A stretch of DNA of 64,000 nucleotides from Clostridia bacterium (GCA_017407835.1 JAFQVV010000037.1:38835-102834); one strand, 5' to 3'; counted from the stretch's first letter, positions 1-8,918 are shown. Translations and numbers: made by a program. Notes: generated by a model from the sequence alone, not told the origin.

Positions 1-773
1 TAAAGAGCCTCGTTGACCTCTTCCATGATTTCGTTGCGGACTTCGACGCGGACGCCGATGTCAACCGTTCCGGGCTGATGCGCGATGCCATGCTCGGCGC
101 AGATGTGCTCAAGCCAATCGGCACCGCGGCGACCGGTGGCGACAACGGTGCGGGGAGCATAGAGCTCGATGGGCTCACCCTTGCCCGATGCCGGCTCGGC
201 GGCGATGCCGATGCAGGTGTCACCGTCAAGGATAAGATTGGTGCAGTTGTGGTTGAAGAGGATTTCCACGCCTTTGTCCATCAGTGTACGCTGAATGGCG
301 TAATAAAGTTCCTGCGCCCGCTCGGTGCCAAGGTGGCGGATGGGGCAATCGACCAGCTTCAGCCCCGCGCGGATGGCGCGGCGGCGGATTTCCTTGATTT
401 TGTCGGGGTTGCTGACGCCTTCAATGTGCGGATCTGCACCGAACTCCAGATAGATGCGGTCGGTGTAGTCGATCAGCTCCTGCGCGAAGTCGGCGCCGAT
501 CAGCTCGGGGAGCGCACCGCCCACCTCATAGCAGAGCGAGAGCTTGCCGTCCGAGAATGCACCAGCGCCTGAGAATCCTGTGGTAATGTGGCAGGATGGC
601 TTGCAGTTGACGCACTCTCTGCCGCTTGCCTTGGGACAGCGGCGGCGTTCGATGGGCTGACCTTTTTCAACGATAACAATTTTTTTTCGGCTTCCACGAC
701 GCACCAGCTCAAGCGCAGTAAAAATACCGGCAGGACCTGCGCCGACGATAATGACATCACACTTTTGCAGCAT
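1..773 (-). CDS. FAD-dependent dehydrogenase (COG2509-like), 3' end outside window
   Basis: The reading frame is open from an ATG at 773 to the window edge, giving 257 residues with no stop, so the C-terminal half is missing. Residues 5-20 form a dinucleotide-binding segment (DVIIVGAGPAG). It is followed by a Cys-rich stretch (SGRECVNCKPSC) and a FAD-contacting TGFSGAGAFSDGK motif, the pattern of the uncharacterised FAD-dependent dehydrogenases of COG2509. The start is supported by AAAGGAG at 783-789. Substrate unknown; a cytoplasmic flavoprotein is inferred. It has its own promoter and a 5' hairpin. Confidence 0.85.
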   Translation of the reverse strand, partial: MLQKCDVIIVGAGPAGIFTALELVRRGSRKKIVIVEKGQPIERRRCPKASGRECVNCKPSCHITTGFSGAGAFSDGKLSLCYEVGGALPELIGADFAQELIDYTDRIYLEFGADPHIEGVSNPDKIKEIRRRAIRAGLKLVDCPIRHLGTERAQELYYAIQRTLMDKGVEILFNHNCTNLILDGDTCIGIAAEPASGKGEPIELYAPRTVVATGRRGADWLEHICAEHGIAHQPGTVDIGVRVEVRNEIMEEVNEAL

Positions 774-801
774 AATACGCTCTCCTTTACCTATTCACAC
801 C

Positions 802-836
802 AAAAAACTCTGTCGGCACACAATGCTGACAGAGTT
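802..836 (-). promoter_or_regulatory. 5'-UTR hairpin with T-run (attenuator-like)
   Basis: On the minus strand the 9-bp arms AACTCTGTC (836-828 read downward) and GACAGAGTT (814-806) are followed by a run of T. The hairpin starts within a few bases of the predicted transcript start and precedes the ribosome binding site of the dehydrogenase. It could act as an attenuator or as a stabilising 5' stem. Confidence 0.5.
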
Positions 837-846
837 GTACCACTCT

Positions 847-875
847 ATTATACGATGTTTTTACCCAAAAGTCAA
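847..875 (-). promoter_or_regulatory. Promoter of FAD dehydrogenase
   Basis: TTGACT, a 17-bp spacer and TATAAT on the minus strand, placed 74 bp upstream of the start codon. Confidence 0.75.
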
Positions 876-972
876 GGGGGATATGAAGGCAAAATTGACA
901 GAAATGTGGAAAAATTGTTTTTTTAGGGGGGATTATGCCCTGCAAAACCACGGTTTGGTACAGAAATTTTTA

Positions 973-1001
973 TTGCAAAAGGGAAAAAAATATGGTATAC
1001 T
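973..1001 (+). promoter_or_regulatory. Promoter of SPFH gene
   Basis: TTGCAA, 17-bp spacer, TATACT. The divergent neighbour has its own promoter at 847-875. Confidence 0.75.
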
Positions 1002-1012
1002 GAATATATAAT

Positions 1013-1031
1013 CCGCGGCAAGGTGCCGCGG
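1013..1031 (+). promoter_or_regulatory. 5'-UTR hairpin before SPFH gene
   Basis: CCGCGGCA and TGCCGCGG form a perfect 8-bp stem with a 3-nt loop. It lies about 5 nt after the expected transcript start and ahead of the AAGGAG site at 1041-1046. There is no T-run, so it is not a terminator; 5' mRNA stabilisation is the simplest idea. Confidence 0.5.
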
Positions 1032-1052
1032 CAGGATGGAAAGGAGAACCTC

Positions 1053-2426
1053 ATGGGTCTGATTAAAGCAATCAAAGGCGCAGTCGGCGGCGTTTTGGCC
1101 GATCAATGGAAAGAATTTTTCTATTGCGAATCGATTCCCAATGATATTTTAATGATCAAAGGACAAAAGCGTACTTCGTCGCGTTCCTCCAACACAAAGG
1201 GAGAAGACAATATCATCTCAAACGGCGCGGGGATTGCTGTCGCCGATGGGCAATGCATGATCATCGTTGAGCAGGGCAAGGTGGTTGAAGTTTGCGCCGA
1301 GCCCGGGGAGTTTACCTTTGACAGTTCCACCGAGCCGTCTATCTTTGCGGGAAGTTTGGGCGAGTCGATTGTCAATACCTTCAAAACCATCGGCAAACGC
1401 TTTACCTACGGCGGCGATACGGGCAAGGATCAGCGCATTTATTACTTTAACACCAAAGAGATTCTGGACAATAAATTTGGCACTTCCACCCCGATTTCCT
1501 TCCGCGTGGTTGACTCGCGCATCGGATTTGATGTGGATGTTTCGCTGCGCTGCAACGGCATCTATACCTTCCGCCTGACCGATCCGCTTAAGTTTTATGC
1601 TGCCGTTGGGGGCAATGTGACACATTCCTTCAACAAAGAAACCCTGCGGGATACGATGCGCAGTGAATTTGTCAGCGCGCTCGGTCCGGCACTGGCAAAG
1701 CTGTCGGCGCTGGAGCTTCGTCCCAACCAGATTCCGGCGCATACCGATGAACTGGAGAAATATCTCAACGAAGCATTGGGTGGCGAGTGGGGAGCACGTG
1801 GCATCGGCGATGTTAAGGTTGCGATCAACCCGCCTACCCTGACCGAAGCGGATCAAGAGATGCTCAAAGAGGCGCAGAAAACGGCGATGTACCGCGATCC
1901 CACCATGGCGGGTGCAACGCTGGTTGGCGCACAGGCCGATGCGATGCGTGCCGCCGCCGCCAATGAAGCAGGTGCGATGACCGGCTTTATGGGCATGGGT
2001 ATGGCAATGAACGCAGGCGGAGGGGCAAACGCGCAGAACCTCTTTGCCATGGGGAAGCAGTCTGCTCCCGCTGACGGATGGACTTGTGCCTGCGGTGCGA
2101 AGGCAAGCGGAAAATTCTGTGCCCAGTGCGGAGCAAAAAAGCCTGAGGCCCAAGTAGCCGACACGTGGACCTGCAGCTGCGGTGCCGAGAATGTGGGCAA
2201 ATTCTGTGTGATGTGCGGCTCCCCAAAGCCGGCTGCCGATGGTTGGACCTGTGCCTGCGGCAAGGTGAACAAGGGTAAATTCTGCCCCGAATGCGGGGCG
2301 AAGAAGCCTGCGGATGCGCTGCTCTACCGCTGTGATAAGTGCGGCTGGGAGCCTGCTGATCCCGCCAATCCCCCAAAATTCTGTCCCGAATGCGGAGACG
2401 CTTTCACCGATGAGGATGTCAAGTAA
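1053..2426 (+). CDS. SPFH-domain protein with four C-terminal zinc ribbons
   Basis: This 457-residue protein begins with an amphipathic MGLIKAIKGAVGG segment followed by an SPFH/band-7-like domain (about residues 25-300) of the YdjI / 'virion core protein' type. An Ala/Met/Gly-rich linker leads to four zinc ribbons, each with paired Cys motifs such as WTCACG...FCAQCG. Family members are cytoplasmic or membrane-associated scaffolds; the exact role is unknown. The ATG at 1053 is preferred over an in-frame GTG at 1023, because AAGGAG sits 6 nt before it and 1023 lies inside the leader hairpin. The gene is monocistronic, between its own promoter and a terminator. Confidence 0.85.
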   Translation: MGLIKAIKGAVGGVLADQWKEFFYCESIPNDILMIKGQKRTSSRSSNTKGEDNIISNGAGIAVADGQCMIIVEQGKVVEVCAEPGEFTFDSSTEPSIFAGSLGESIVNTFKTIGKRFTYGGDTGKDQRIYYFNTKEILDNKFGTSTPISFRVVDSRIGFDVDVSLRCNGIYTFRLTDPLKFYAAVGGNVTHSFNKETLRDTMRSEFVSALGPALAKLSALELRPNQIPAHTDELEKYLNEALGGEWGARGIGDVKVAINPPTLTEADQEMLKEAQKTAMYRDPTMAGATLVGAQADAMRAAAANEAGAMTGFMGMGMAMNAGGGANAQNLFAMGKQSAPADGWTCACGAKASGKFCAQCGAKKPEAQVADTWTCSCGAENVGKFCVMCGSPKPAADGWTCACGKVNKGKFCPECGAKKPADALLYRCDKCGWEPADPANPPKFCPECGDAFTDEDVK

Positions 2427-2439
2427 ATCAACGCAAATC

Positions 2440-2473
2440 AAACGGGTGCTGCCGATTGGCGGCACCCGTTTTG
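2440..2473 (+). terminator. Intrinsic terminator after SPFH gene
   Basis: A 14-bp stem with one G-U pair (AAACGGGTGCTGCC with GGCGGCACCCGTTT), a 4-nt loop and a short T-run ending in TTTT. Confidence 0.8.
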
Positions 2474-2474
2474 C

Positions 2475-2511
2475 ACAAAAAAGAGAGAGCCGCGCAGATC
2501 TGCGCGGCTCT
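2475..2511 (-). terminator. Intrinsic terminator after kinase-like gene
   Basis: A perfect 26-bp palindrome at 2486-2511 (core GCGCAGATCTGCGC). On the minus strand it is followed by CTCTTTTTT, ending the leftward transcript. The convergent SPFH gene has a separate terminator. Confidence 0.75.
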
Positions 2512-2542
2512 TGTGTTTTGTCTGACGGGAATATTCCCTCAA

Positions 2543-5500
2543 TCAGTTGATAATCGTATAGTTGATGTCTGCCTCGTCGGCATAAGTCATAGCGGGAGAG
2601 TTGCTCGGGACATAGAGGGTGATGGACGGGCAGTAGCGGAAGGCGCGGTCGCCGATCGTGGTGACGGTGGCGGGCAGGTAGACCGCCTCGAGCATATAGC
2701 AGCGTTCAAACGCCGAATTACCAACCGAAACCACACCAGCAGGCAGGCTGATGCGGGAGAGCACACTGCATCCGGCAAAGGCCCGGCTGCCGATGGTCTG
2801 CAGCGATGTGGGCAGATTTACCGAGTAGAGGTGCGTGCAATTTTCAAACGCCGAGTTGCCGATTGATGTAATGGTGGCAGGCAGCGAAATGGTGGCGATT
2901 GATTTGCCGGCAAAGGCGGATGCGCCGATTGCCGTAACGGGTGTTCCGTCGATTCGATCGGGCACGGTGACATTGGCTGCATTGCCGAGGTAGCCCGTGA
3001 TGGTGCAGGCACCGTCGGTGATGCTGTAGCTGAAGAGGGGATTGACCGCGGACACTGTGACATAGCAGCTGACCGTTTCGCCGTCTGCGGCGGTCACGGT
3101 GATCACAGCGACACCTGCTGCATGTGCGGTGATCTGGCCTTTGTCATCCACCGTGGCAACCTTGGTATTGCTTGAGGTATAGGTCAGTGCACGATCCTGC
3201 ACGCCGGTGACACCGAGCGAGACACTTTGCCCAAGGTCCAGCGTGAAGGTGTTCTGATGGAGACTGAGTGCAACCTCACCGTCGGGATCGCCGATGATGA
3301 CCTTTACCCAGGTTCCTGCCGAGAGGGGAGTTCCTGCTTCGGGAGAAGTGGAGAGCACCTGTTCGACGGCTGCTGCCTCATAAACGGGGATGACGGTATA
3401 GCCGCATCCCTGCAGGATAGCGATGGCCGCGTCGGGCGCCATGCCGATTACGTTAGGCAGAGAGAGGTTCTCTGCACCGAGGCTGATGTAGAGGGTAATG
3501 GGCGAATCGGTTTCAATATTATTGCCCACAGGGATCGACTGATAATAGATGGAATCTTTGGCATAGACAGATGATGGAGCGCTCTGCCACAGCACATTGG
3601 TCAAATTGTGGCGGCGAATGAGTTCCTCTGCCTGCGTGCGGGTTTTTCCTGTAAAGTTTGGCATGGAAAGAATTTCCGGTCCTGCCGAGACAATCAGCTT
3701 GACCGAGCCGCCTGCAGGCAGTTTGGCACCGACAGCGGGATCCTGCGTGAGCACAGTGCCGACGTCTGCCGAATCAAATCTGGTAGAGATATCGGCCTTG
3801 AGTGACAGCTCGGCGAGCTTTGCCTCAGCTTCCTCCTGCGTCAATCCGACAAGCACGGGAACCGAGAAGGTTTCGGCGCCCAGGCTGACCGTCAGCGAAA
3901 TGGTGGTACCTTCGGTAATGGTGGTGCCTTCTGCAACACTTTGCGAGATGACCTTGCCCTGGGCGACCGTGTCGCTGTATACCTCGGTGGTGACCGTGTG
4001 AAGCTTGAGTTCGCGCAGCTTTGCGGCGGCCTCGGTGTAATCGAGTCCTGTTAGCTTAGGGAGTTTGACCTCGGCGGCAGGGGGAGCTGTGGTTTCGTTG
4101 ATGATAGGAGTCTGTGCCGTCGTCTCGGGGGCCTGTGTTGTTTCGGGAGATTGGGTGGTGGTATCATCGGGGGAAACCGTCACCGAAGGATCTGCGGTCG
4201 ATGTTTCGGGATCGATGGGATCCGATTCGATGGGATCGGTCAAGGTGTCACTCGGATTCACGGTGGACGAGGGCGAGGGATCTTCCGTTTCGTCGGGATT
4301 GCCAATGCTTGTGAGGCGGCTGATGCCCCAGACCACCCCGGCAAAGAGCAGAAGCAGTGCCAGAATTGCCGCAAGAACGGGAATCAGGCGACGCATATTG
4401 GAGGATTCTTCCTCCGGGGGATAATCATCATTGCCATCCTCGGGTGCTGCAATGTCAGAGAGCATTGCAGCATCGGCGGCAAGGTTGAGATCGTTTTCTT
4501 CGGCGGCCGCAGGATACGGTTGCTGCGGTATGTCCTGTCCCGGCTGCGGCACGGCGGCATATTGCTGTGCCGCACGGATAGCCGCGTCATTGTTGGAGCG
4601 ATAGGCGGCGGCACTTGCGTATGCACCGATAGCGGCACCGGCATAGGTGGGATTAGCGGTGGGGGGGACAAAGGCGGCAGACTGCTGCGGGATTTCCGCG
4701 GAAGGGGCGGGAAGGGGAGCTTCACCACTGCTCAGCGGAAGAATCTCGGTGATGGTGCCGATCGCGGGGATGACCACATAGTCATCCTTCTCATCCAGCA
4801 GGCAATCGCGCAGATCATCGGCGAATGCGGCAGGATCGGTATAACGGCGCGAGGGATCAAACGAGCAAGCACGCGCTAAGATCAGGGCAACCTCGTCATC
4901 CGCATTGACGGGAGGCGGAAGTTCATCTGCCTCGTTGCGCAGGACGATTGCCCGGCGGAGTGCCGCTTCATCGGCATTGGGCGATGCGAGGAAGGGAGCG
5001 CATCGATTATTGAAGAGTGAATAGAGCACCATACCCAGCGCATACAGATCGGCATCGGAAGAGACGGTGCTTTCTTCCTGAAGCTCGGGGGGCATATACA
5101 AAAGCGAATCAAAGGGAACAGTGTCCAGCGCCTGTCCCAGCAGCCGTTCTTCGGCGAAGTCGGCGAGACAAACGGTGCCGTCGGCGGCGACAAAGAGATT
5201 GGAGGGCTTGAGATTGCCGTGAACGATGCCCTCTTCGGCTGCGGCGCCAAGCGCCCGGCAGACAGCAATACCGAGATTGAGCAGGTCATTGGCGGTGATG
5301 TCGTGTGTGCGCGCAAAATCGTCAAAAAGCGTGAGGGGCTCGCAGCGAACCAACAGAACCAGCTCGCCCGATGAGCCGCGCACCAGCCGTCTGTCTTCAA
5401 TGACCATGACTGACGGAACGGTGAGGCGGCGCAGACGGTCAATCTGTCCAACCACCTCGCGCATTGCCGATTCCAATCTTGCGCGAATTTCCTCTTCCGA

Positions 5501-5716
5501 GCAGCCGTTTTCGCGCAGTGCGGCAAGATCATCCTCACTGCCGGGCAGGCGAATGATCTTGATGCGGCATTCCGAGCCGTCGGTGTCGGTTGCGGCGTAT
5601 ACAACCGAATAGCTGCTTCGTCCCAGCTCACGGTCGAGTGTGAGTCCGCGCAGCAGAGATGCATATTCCCGATTAGCCTGTTCTACAGTCATCCTCATTC
5701 TATGTACACCATCCAT
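2543..5716 (-). CDS. Membrane-anchored kinase-like protein with PASTA, Ig-like and LRR domains (predicted pseudokinase)
   Basis: The 1057-residue protein has a Ser/Thr kinase fold at about residues 26-306, an Ala/Pro/Gln-rich linker, one membrane span (about 442-468), an acidic Thr/Ser/Pro-rich stalk, four PASTA domains (about 550-809), a BIG2-like Ig domain (about 813-889) and BspA-type leucine-rich repeats to the end. The layout resembles PrkC/PknB with adhesion-like domains added outside the cell. Lys53, a PPE motif near 209-211 and Asn173 are kept. However, the HRD motif is H166-G-N168, DFG is DFA (186-188), and the glycine loop is GRSSYS. Loss of the catalytic Asp suggests a pseudokinase that senses cell-wall fragments. 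The start at 5716 is chosen because an upstream in-frame ATG falls before the -10 box. Confidence 0.85.
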   Translation of the reverse strand: MDGVHRMRMTVEQANREYASLLRGLTLDRELGRSSYSVVYAATDTDGSECRIKIIRLPGSEDDLAALRENGCSEEEIRARLESAMREVVGQIDRLRRLTVPSVMVIEDRRLVRGSSGELVLLVRCEPLTLFDDFARTHDITANDLLNLGIAVCRALGAAAEEGIVHGNLKPSNLFVAADGTVCLADFAEERLLGQALDTVPFDSLLYMPPELQEESTVSSDADLYALGMVLYSLFNNRCAPFLASPNADEAALRRAIVLRNEADELPPPVNADDEVALILARACSFDPSRRYTDPAAFADDLRDCLLDEKDDYVVIPAIGTITEILPLSSGEAPLPAPSAEIPQQSAAFVPPTANPTYAGAAIGAYASAAAYRSNNDAAIRAAQQYAAVPQPGQDIPQQPYPAAAEENDLNLAADAAMLSDIAAPEDGNDDYPPEEESSNMRRLIPVLAAILALLLLFAGVVWGISRLTSIGNPDETEDPSPSSTVNPSDTLTDPIESDPIDPETSTADPSVTVSPDDTTTQSPETTQAPETTAQTPIINETTAPPAAEVKLPKLTGLDYTEAAAKLRELKLHTVTTEVYSDTVAQGKVISQSVAEGTTITEGTTISLTVSLGAETFSVPVLVGLTQEEAEAKLAELSLKADISTRFDSADVGTVLTQDPAVGAKLPAGGSVKLIVSAGPEILSMPNFTGKTRTQAEELIRRHNLTNVLWQSAPSSVYAKDSIYYQSIPVGNNIETDSPITLYISLGAENLSLPNVIGMAPDAAIAILQGCGYTVIPVYEAAAVEQVLSTSPEAGTPLSAGTWVKVIIGDPDGEVALSLHQNTFTLDLGQSVSLGVTGVQDRALTYTSSNTKVATVDDKGQITAHAAGVAVITVTAADGETVSCYVTVSAVNPLFSYSITDGACTITGYLGNAANVTVPDRIDGTPVTAIGASAFAGKSIATISLPATITSIGNSAFENCTHLYSVNLPTSLQTIGSRAFAGCSVLSRISLPAGVVSVGNSAFERCYMLEAVYLPATVTTIGDRAFRYCPSITLYVPSNSPAMTYADEADINYTIIN

Positions 5717-5761
5717 CAGCAATTCACTTCGACAATTGTCAAAGGTTATAATTATATTATA

Positions 5762-5790
5762 ATTATAACACAAATTTTCCGGCTTGTCAC
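5762..5790 (-). promoter_or_regulatory. Promoter of kinase-like gene
   Basis: GTGACA, 17 bp, TATAAT on the minus strand. The -10 sits in a near-palindromic AT repeat (about 5745-5767). A perfect GACAATTGTC palindrome at 5731-5740, just downstream of the predicted start site, is a possible operator. Confidence 0.65.
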
Positions 5791-5872
5791 CCCTTTTTTC
5801 TCTCTTTTTTCACAAAGTTCATGCGATTTTTTTCGACGAAGAACGATCTGTGGAAAAAAAGGAAAAAACCTC

Positions 5873-5901
5873 TTGCAAAAATGTGCCGATTTGTGTATAA
5901 T
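5873..5901 (+). promoter_or_regulatory. Promoter of small membrane protein gene
   Basis: TTGCAA, 17 bp, TATAAT; the same -35 hexamer as the SPFH promoter. Confidence 0.75.
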
Positions 5902-5954
5902 GGAAATGTCAAGAAAAATTCGCAAAAGCGAAAAGAAGAAAGGAAATCCCGACT

Positions 5955-6203
5955 ATGGCATCAAATTCCATTACTGCGGCATATGAATCCCTGCCCAAGC
6001 TTGTCAAAATTTTGATTCAGCTTTTCCTGGGCGGCATCATCGGCGGCATTTACCGCATCATTCGTTTCGTGGAGACAAAAAATGTGGTAACGCTTGTTGT
6101 TGGGTTGCTCTGCACCTTTACGGGGCTTGGCAACGCTGTTGCATGGGTTCTCGACCTGATTACTGAGCTGCTGTACAACCGCATCACGATTTTGGCTGAC
6201 TGA
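5955..6203 (+). CDS. Small membrane protein, function unknown
   Basis: 82 residues, with two hydrophobic stretches (about residues 17-35 and 43-70) that contain a Gly-rich LFLGGIIGGIY segment and could span the membrane. An AAAGGAA site lies about 9 nt before the ATG. It has its own promoter and a terminator directly after the stop, so it is a single-gene unit. I do not recognise the family; a Pmp3/YqaE-like role is not supported by any motif I can see. Confidence 0.75.
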   Translation: MASNSITAAYESLPKLVKILIQLFLGGIIGGIYRIIRFVETKNVVTLVVGLLCTFTGLGNAVAWVLDLITELLYNRITILAD

Positions 6204-6213
6204 GTTTGCGTAA

Positions 6214-6256
6214 AACAAAAAAGCACCACTTCGTGCGGAGTGCGTGCTTTTTTGTT
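6214..6256. terminator. Bidirectional terminator
   Basis: ACAAAAAAGCAC pairs with GTGCTTTTTTGT around an inner 7-bp stem. Both strands end in T-runs, so it serves the small membrane gene (+) and the yitT-like gene (-). Confidence 0.85.
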
Positions 6257-6294
6257 TTTATTTTGCCGGGTTTGCTCGGTATTGCATGTTCGCC

Positions 6295-7143
6295 TTATAC
6301 GCCGAGGAAACCTCTGCCGATGATTTCGCTGCTTGTGGTAATGATGATGAATGAATGGGGATCGATTCCCCGGACGCGATTGCGCAGTTTGATCGCTTCC
6401 ATGCGTTTGCAGACGGTATGAATCATGCTTTTTTCTTCTTTTGTAAACTCACCCACAACCGAATTTACCGTTACACCGTGATGAAGGTGCTGCATGATAT
6501 AGGTAGCAATCTCCTCGCGCTTGGTGGTAATCACAATGAAATATTTGCAGGCATTGAAGCTTTCAATCACGCCGTCTACGATAAAGGCCTTGGCAAATAA
6601 GCCCAACAGGGAAAACAGGCCGGTTTGGATATCAAACACCACGAATGCGCTTGCGGCAACAACGAAATCCACGATCAATAGCGCTTTGCCCACATTCATT
6701 TTTGTGAATTTTTTGAGAATCAATGCCGCAATATCGGTCCCGCCCGAGGATGCGTTGCAGCTGAAGATCATTGCGGCTCCGATCGAGGTCAAAAGTATGG
6801 CGTAGGCTAATTCCAGAAACGGCTGATTTGTCAGCGGAGCGGAGATGGGGGAAAGCTTTTCGAAAATATAGGTCAATGCCGAATAGAGCATGCTGCAATA
6901 CACTGTTTTGATGCCTGTTTTTTTGCCCAGAAACAGGAAGCCCAGCAAGAGCAGTCCGATATTCAAAATCCAGATCCACGCGGCAGCCGAGATTGGCGTG
7001 ATTTTGCCCAGAAGCGTTCCTATGCCGCTGACGCCGCCTGTGGTAAATCCGTTGGGAATTTTAAAAAAATATACGCCGACGGCGATCAGCACGCAGCCCA
7101 GATTCATCGACAGAAATTGTAATATTTGATTTTGTTTTTTCAT
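6295..7143 (-). CDS. YitT family membrane protein
   Basis: 282 residues. The N-terminal two thirds has five to six hydrophobic helices with the family pattern IPNGFTTGGVSGIGTLLG near residues 29-46. The C-terminal 80 residues match the cytoplasmic DUF2179 domain (YFIVITTKREEIATYIM, HHGVTVN, HTVCKR). YitT proteins are putative transporters of unknown substrate. GGAGTGA lies about 6 nt before the start. It appears monocistronic. Confidence 0.9.
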   Translation of the reverse strand: MKKQNQILQFLSMNLGCVLIAVGVYFFKIPNGFTTGGVSGIGTLLGKITPISAAAWIWILNIGLLLLGFLFLGKKTGIKTVYCSMLYSALTYIFEKLSPISAPLTNQPFLELAYAILLTSIGAAMIFSCNASSGGTDIAALILKKFTKMNVGKALLIVDFVVAASAFVVFDIQTGLFSLLGLFAKAFIVDGVIESFNACKYFIVITTKREEIATYIMQHLHHGVTVNSVVGEFTKEEKSMIHTVCKRMEAIKLRNRVRGIDPHSFIIITTSSEIIGRGFLGV

Positions 7144-7331
7144 ACAGCATCACTCCGATTTTTTGTAAGATTTGGGTGATTGAGCAATCAGGCGCGATTT
7201 CCATAACGCAATCAACCGGAAGCGAGGGAATGATCTCCCGTCGGCTGATGCGTTGTATTGTATCCTGTTCATCTGTGTTTGCCAATTCTCCCCCCTATTA
7301 TACGCATCTGAGATATACCTCCGGACATGCA

Positions 7332-7367
7332 AAAAGGGGAACTGCTCAATGGAGCAGTTCCCCTTTT
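7332..7367 (-). terminator. Intrinsic terminator after symporter gene
   Basis: A perfect 16-bp stem (AAAAGGGGAACTGCTC with its complement) and a 4-nt AATG loop. T-runs on both strands make it potentially bidirectional. It lies between the symporter stop and the yitT leader. The rest of 7144-7514 shows no supported gene. Confidence 0.85.
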
Positions 7368-7514
7368 GTGTTTGCAGTTAAATTGTCAGGTACCCAAGCC
7401 CGGAGATTTTGCAAAAAATTCGTTTTTCTTGAACCTTGTGTCATAAATCAACATGTGCTGATGTGTTGCGCCGCGCACGCTGATTGTCTACAGAACGCAG
7501 TTGGTTTGTATGCG

Positions 7515-8882
7515 TTAATGTGTTTGCGAGATGTCATGAAAATGTGCTTTTGTCAATGTGCTGACCACTTTATACAGACCGATAACGCCGATGAGATTGG
7601 GGATTGCCATCAGTCCGTTCATGGTTTCCGAAATGCCCCAGATCAAATCAAGACTGCCCACGGCGCCGATGAATACAACGCAAACATAGATACAGCGATA
7701 GATCCAAACGGCATATTTGCACTTGCCGAATAAGTATTCAGCGCTGACTTCGCCGTAATATGCCCAGCCCAATATAGTGGAAAGGGCAAAAAACACAGTG
7801 GACAGCATGACAATGATTTTTCCGATCCCGGGGAGAATGGAATTAAAGGCGGCAATGCTGAGTGCCGAGCCTTCGAATTCACCGGTGTTCCATAGTCCGC
7901 TGGTCAAAATGACCAGTGCTGAGAGCGTACAAATAACGATGGTGGTGAAAAAGACCTCGAACATGCCCCAAAGTCCTTGCTTAACGGGATCTTTGGTACT
8001 GGATGCCGCATGTGCGATGGGGGCACTTCCAAGTCCTGCCTCGTTGGAGAAAACACCGCGGGCAAATCCGTAATGCATGGCGAGCATGATGCCGTATCCC
8101 GCCGCACCGCCCGTAGCGGCACGGAAATTGAATGCTTCCTTGAAAATCAACGCAAATGCTGCGGGAATCTTCTCAATATTCACAATCAGTGCGATAATCG
8201 AGCAGACGACATAGAAAACCGCCATGAACGGAACCAGCCTTTCATTAACCGAGGCAATGCGGCGCATTCCGCCCAAAATCACGGCGGCAGCTATCCCAAC
8301 CAATACAATCCCCGTTATCCACGGTTTGATATTGAGTGTGCTTTGCAGAGCGACCGCGATGGAGTTGGACTGTGTTGCATTTCCCGTGCCAAGGCAGGCG
8401 ATCATGGCGAAGACGGCAAACAGTGCGGCCAGCCATTTGAGCCCCAGACCATTTTTGATGTAATACATCGGGCCGCCGATCCATTCGCCCTTTTCATTTT
8501 TTTCACGATATTTCAGCGAAAGAACGATTTCCGCATATTTTGTGATCATGCCGAGCAATGCGCTGATCCACATCCAGAACACCGCACCCGGTCCGCCTGA
8601 TACGATTGCTGTGGCAAGTCCCGCGATACTTCCGGTGCCGATTGTCCCCGCCATCGCTGTTGCGACAGCCTGAAAAGGGCTTAATCCCGCTTGATCGGTT
8701 TGATGCTGGCTTTTGGAAAAAACACCGAGAATGGTACTTTTTATCATATAGCCAAACCGTCGGAACTGAAAAAAACCTGTTTTTACGGATAGAAACAAAC
8801 CGGTTCCGATCAAAAGTGCCAGCATGATCGGTCCCCAGACAATGTTGTTGATTTCTGTAGTGATTGTTTTGATGATTTCCAT
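7515..8882 (-). CDS. Sodium:alanine/amino-acid symporter (AGCS family)
   Basis: A 455-residue polytopic membrane protein. It has the AGCS signature near residues 80-110 (GTGSIAGLATAIVSGGPGAV) and GLGSAPIAHAA further on, both typical of Na+/alanine or glycine symporters. An ATG at 8882 with AAAGGTG about 9 nt upstream is preferred to an in-frame ATG at 8918 that abuts the preceding stop. It lies 36 bp downstream of the AsnC-type regulator and is probably co-transcribed with and controlled by it. Confidence 0.9.
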   Translation of the reverse strand: MEIIKTITTEINNIVWGPIMLALLIGTGLFLSVKTGFFQFRRFGYMIKSTILGVFSKSQHQTDQAGLSPFQAVATAMAGTIGTGSIAGLATAIVSGGPGAVFWMWISALLGMITKYAEIVLSLKYREKNEKGEWIGGPMYYIKNGLGLKWLAALFAVFAMIACLGTGNATQSNSIAVALQSTLNIKPWITGIVLVGIAAAVILGGMRRIASVNERLVPFMAVFYVVCSIIALIVNIEKIPAAFALIFKEAFNFRAATGGAAGYGIMLAMHYGFARGVFSNEAGLGSAPIAHAASSTKDPVKQGLWGMFEVFFTTIVICTLSALVILTSGLWNTGEFEGSALSIAAFNSILPGIGKIIVMLSTVFFALSTILGWAYYGEVSAEYLFGKCKYAVWIYRCIYVCVVFIGAVGSLDLIWGISETMNGLMAIPNLIGVIGLYKVVSTLTKAHFHDISQTH

Positions 8883-8918
8883 AGTTTTGCACACCTTTGT
8901 CTCAAGATATATCTTCAA

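Noticed and set aside
1218..2465. 415-codon minus-strand ORF
   Set aside because: Antisense to the SPFH gene; no motifs and no ribosome binding site.
7061..7285. Minus-strand ORF of 74 codons (TTG start) overlapping the yitT start
   Set aside because: A GGGGGGAG site lies only 2 nt before the TTG and it overlaps yitT by 83 bp. The sequence looks protein-like in part but has no family, so it was not listed as a gene.
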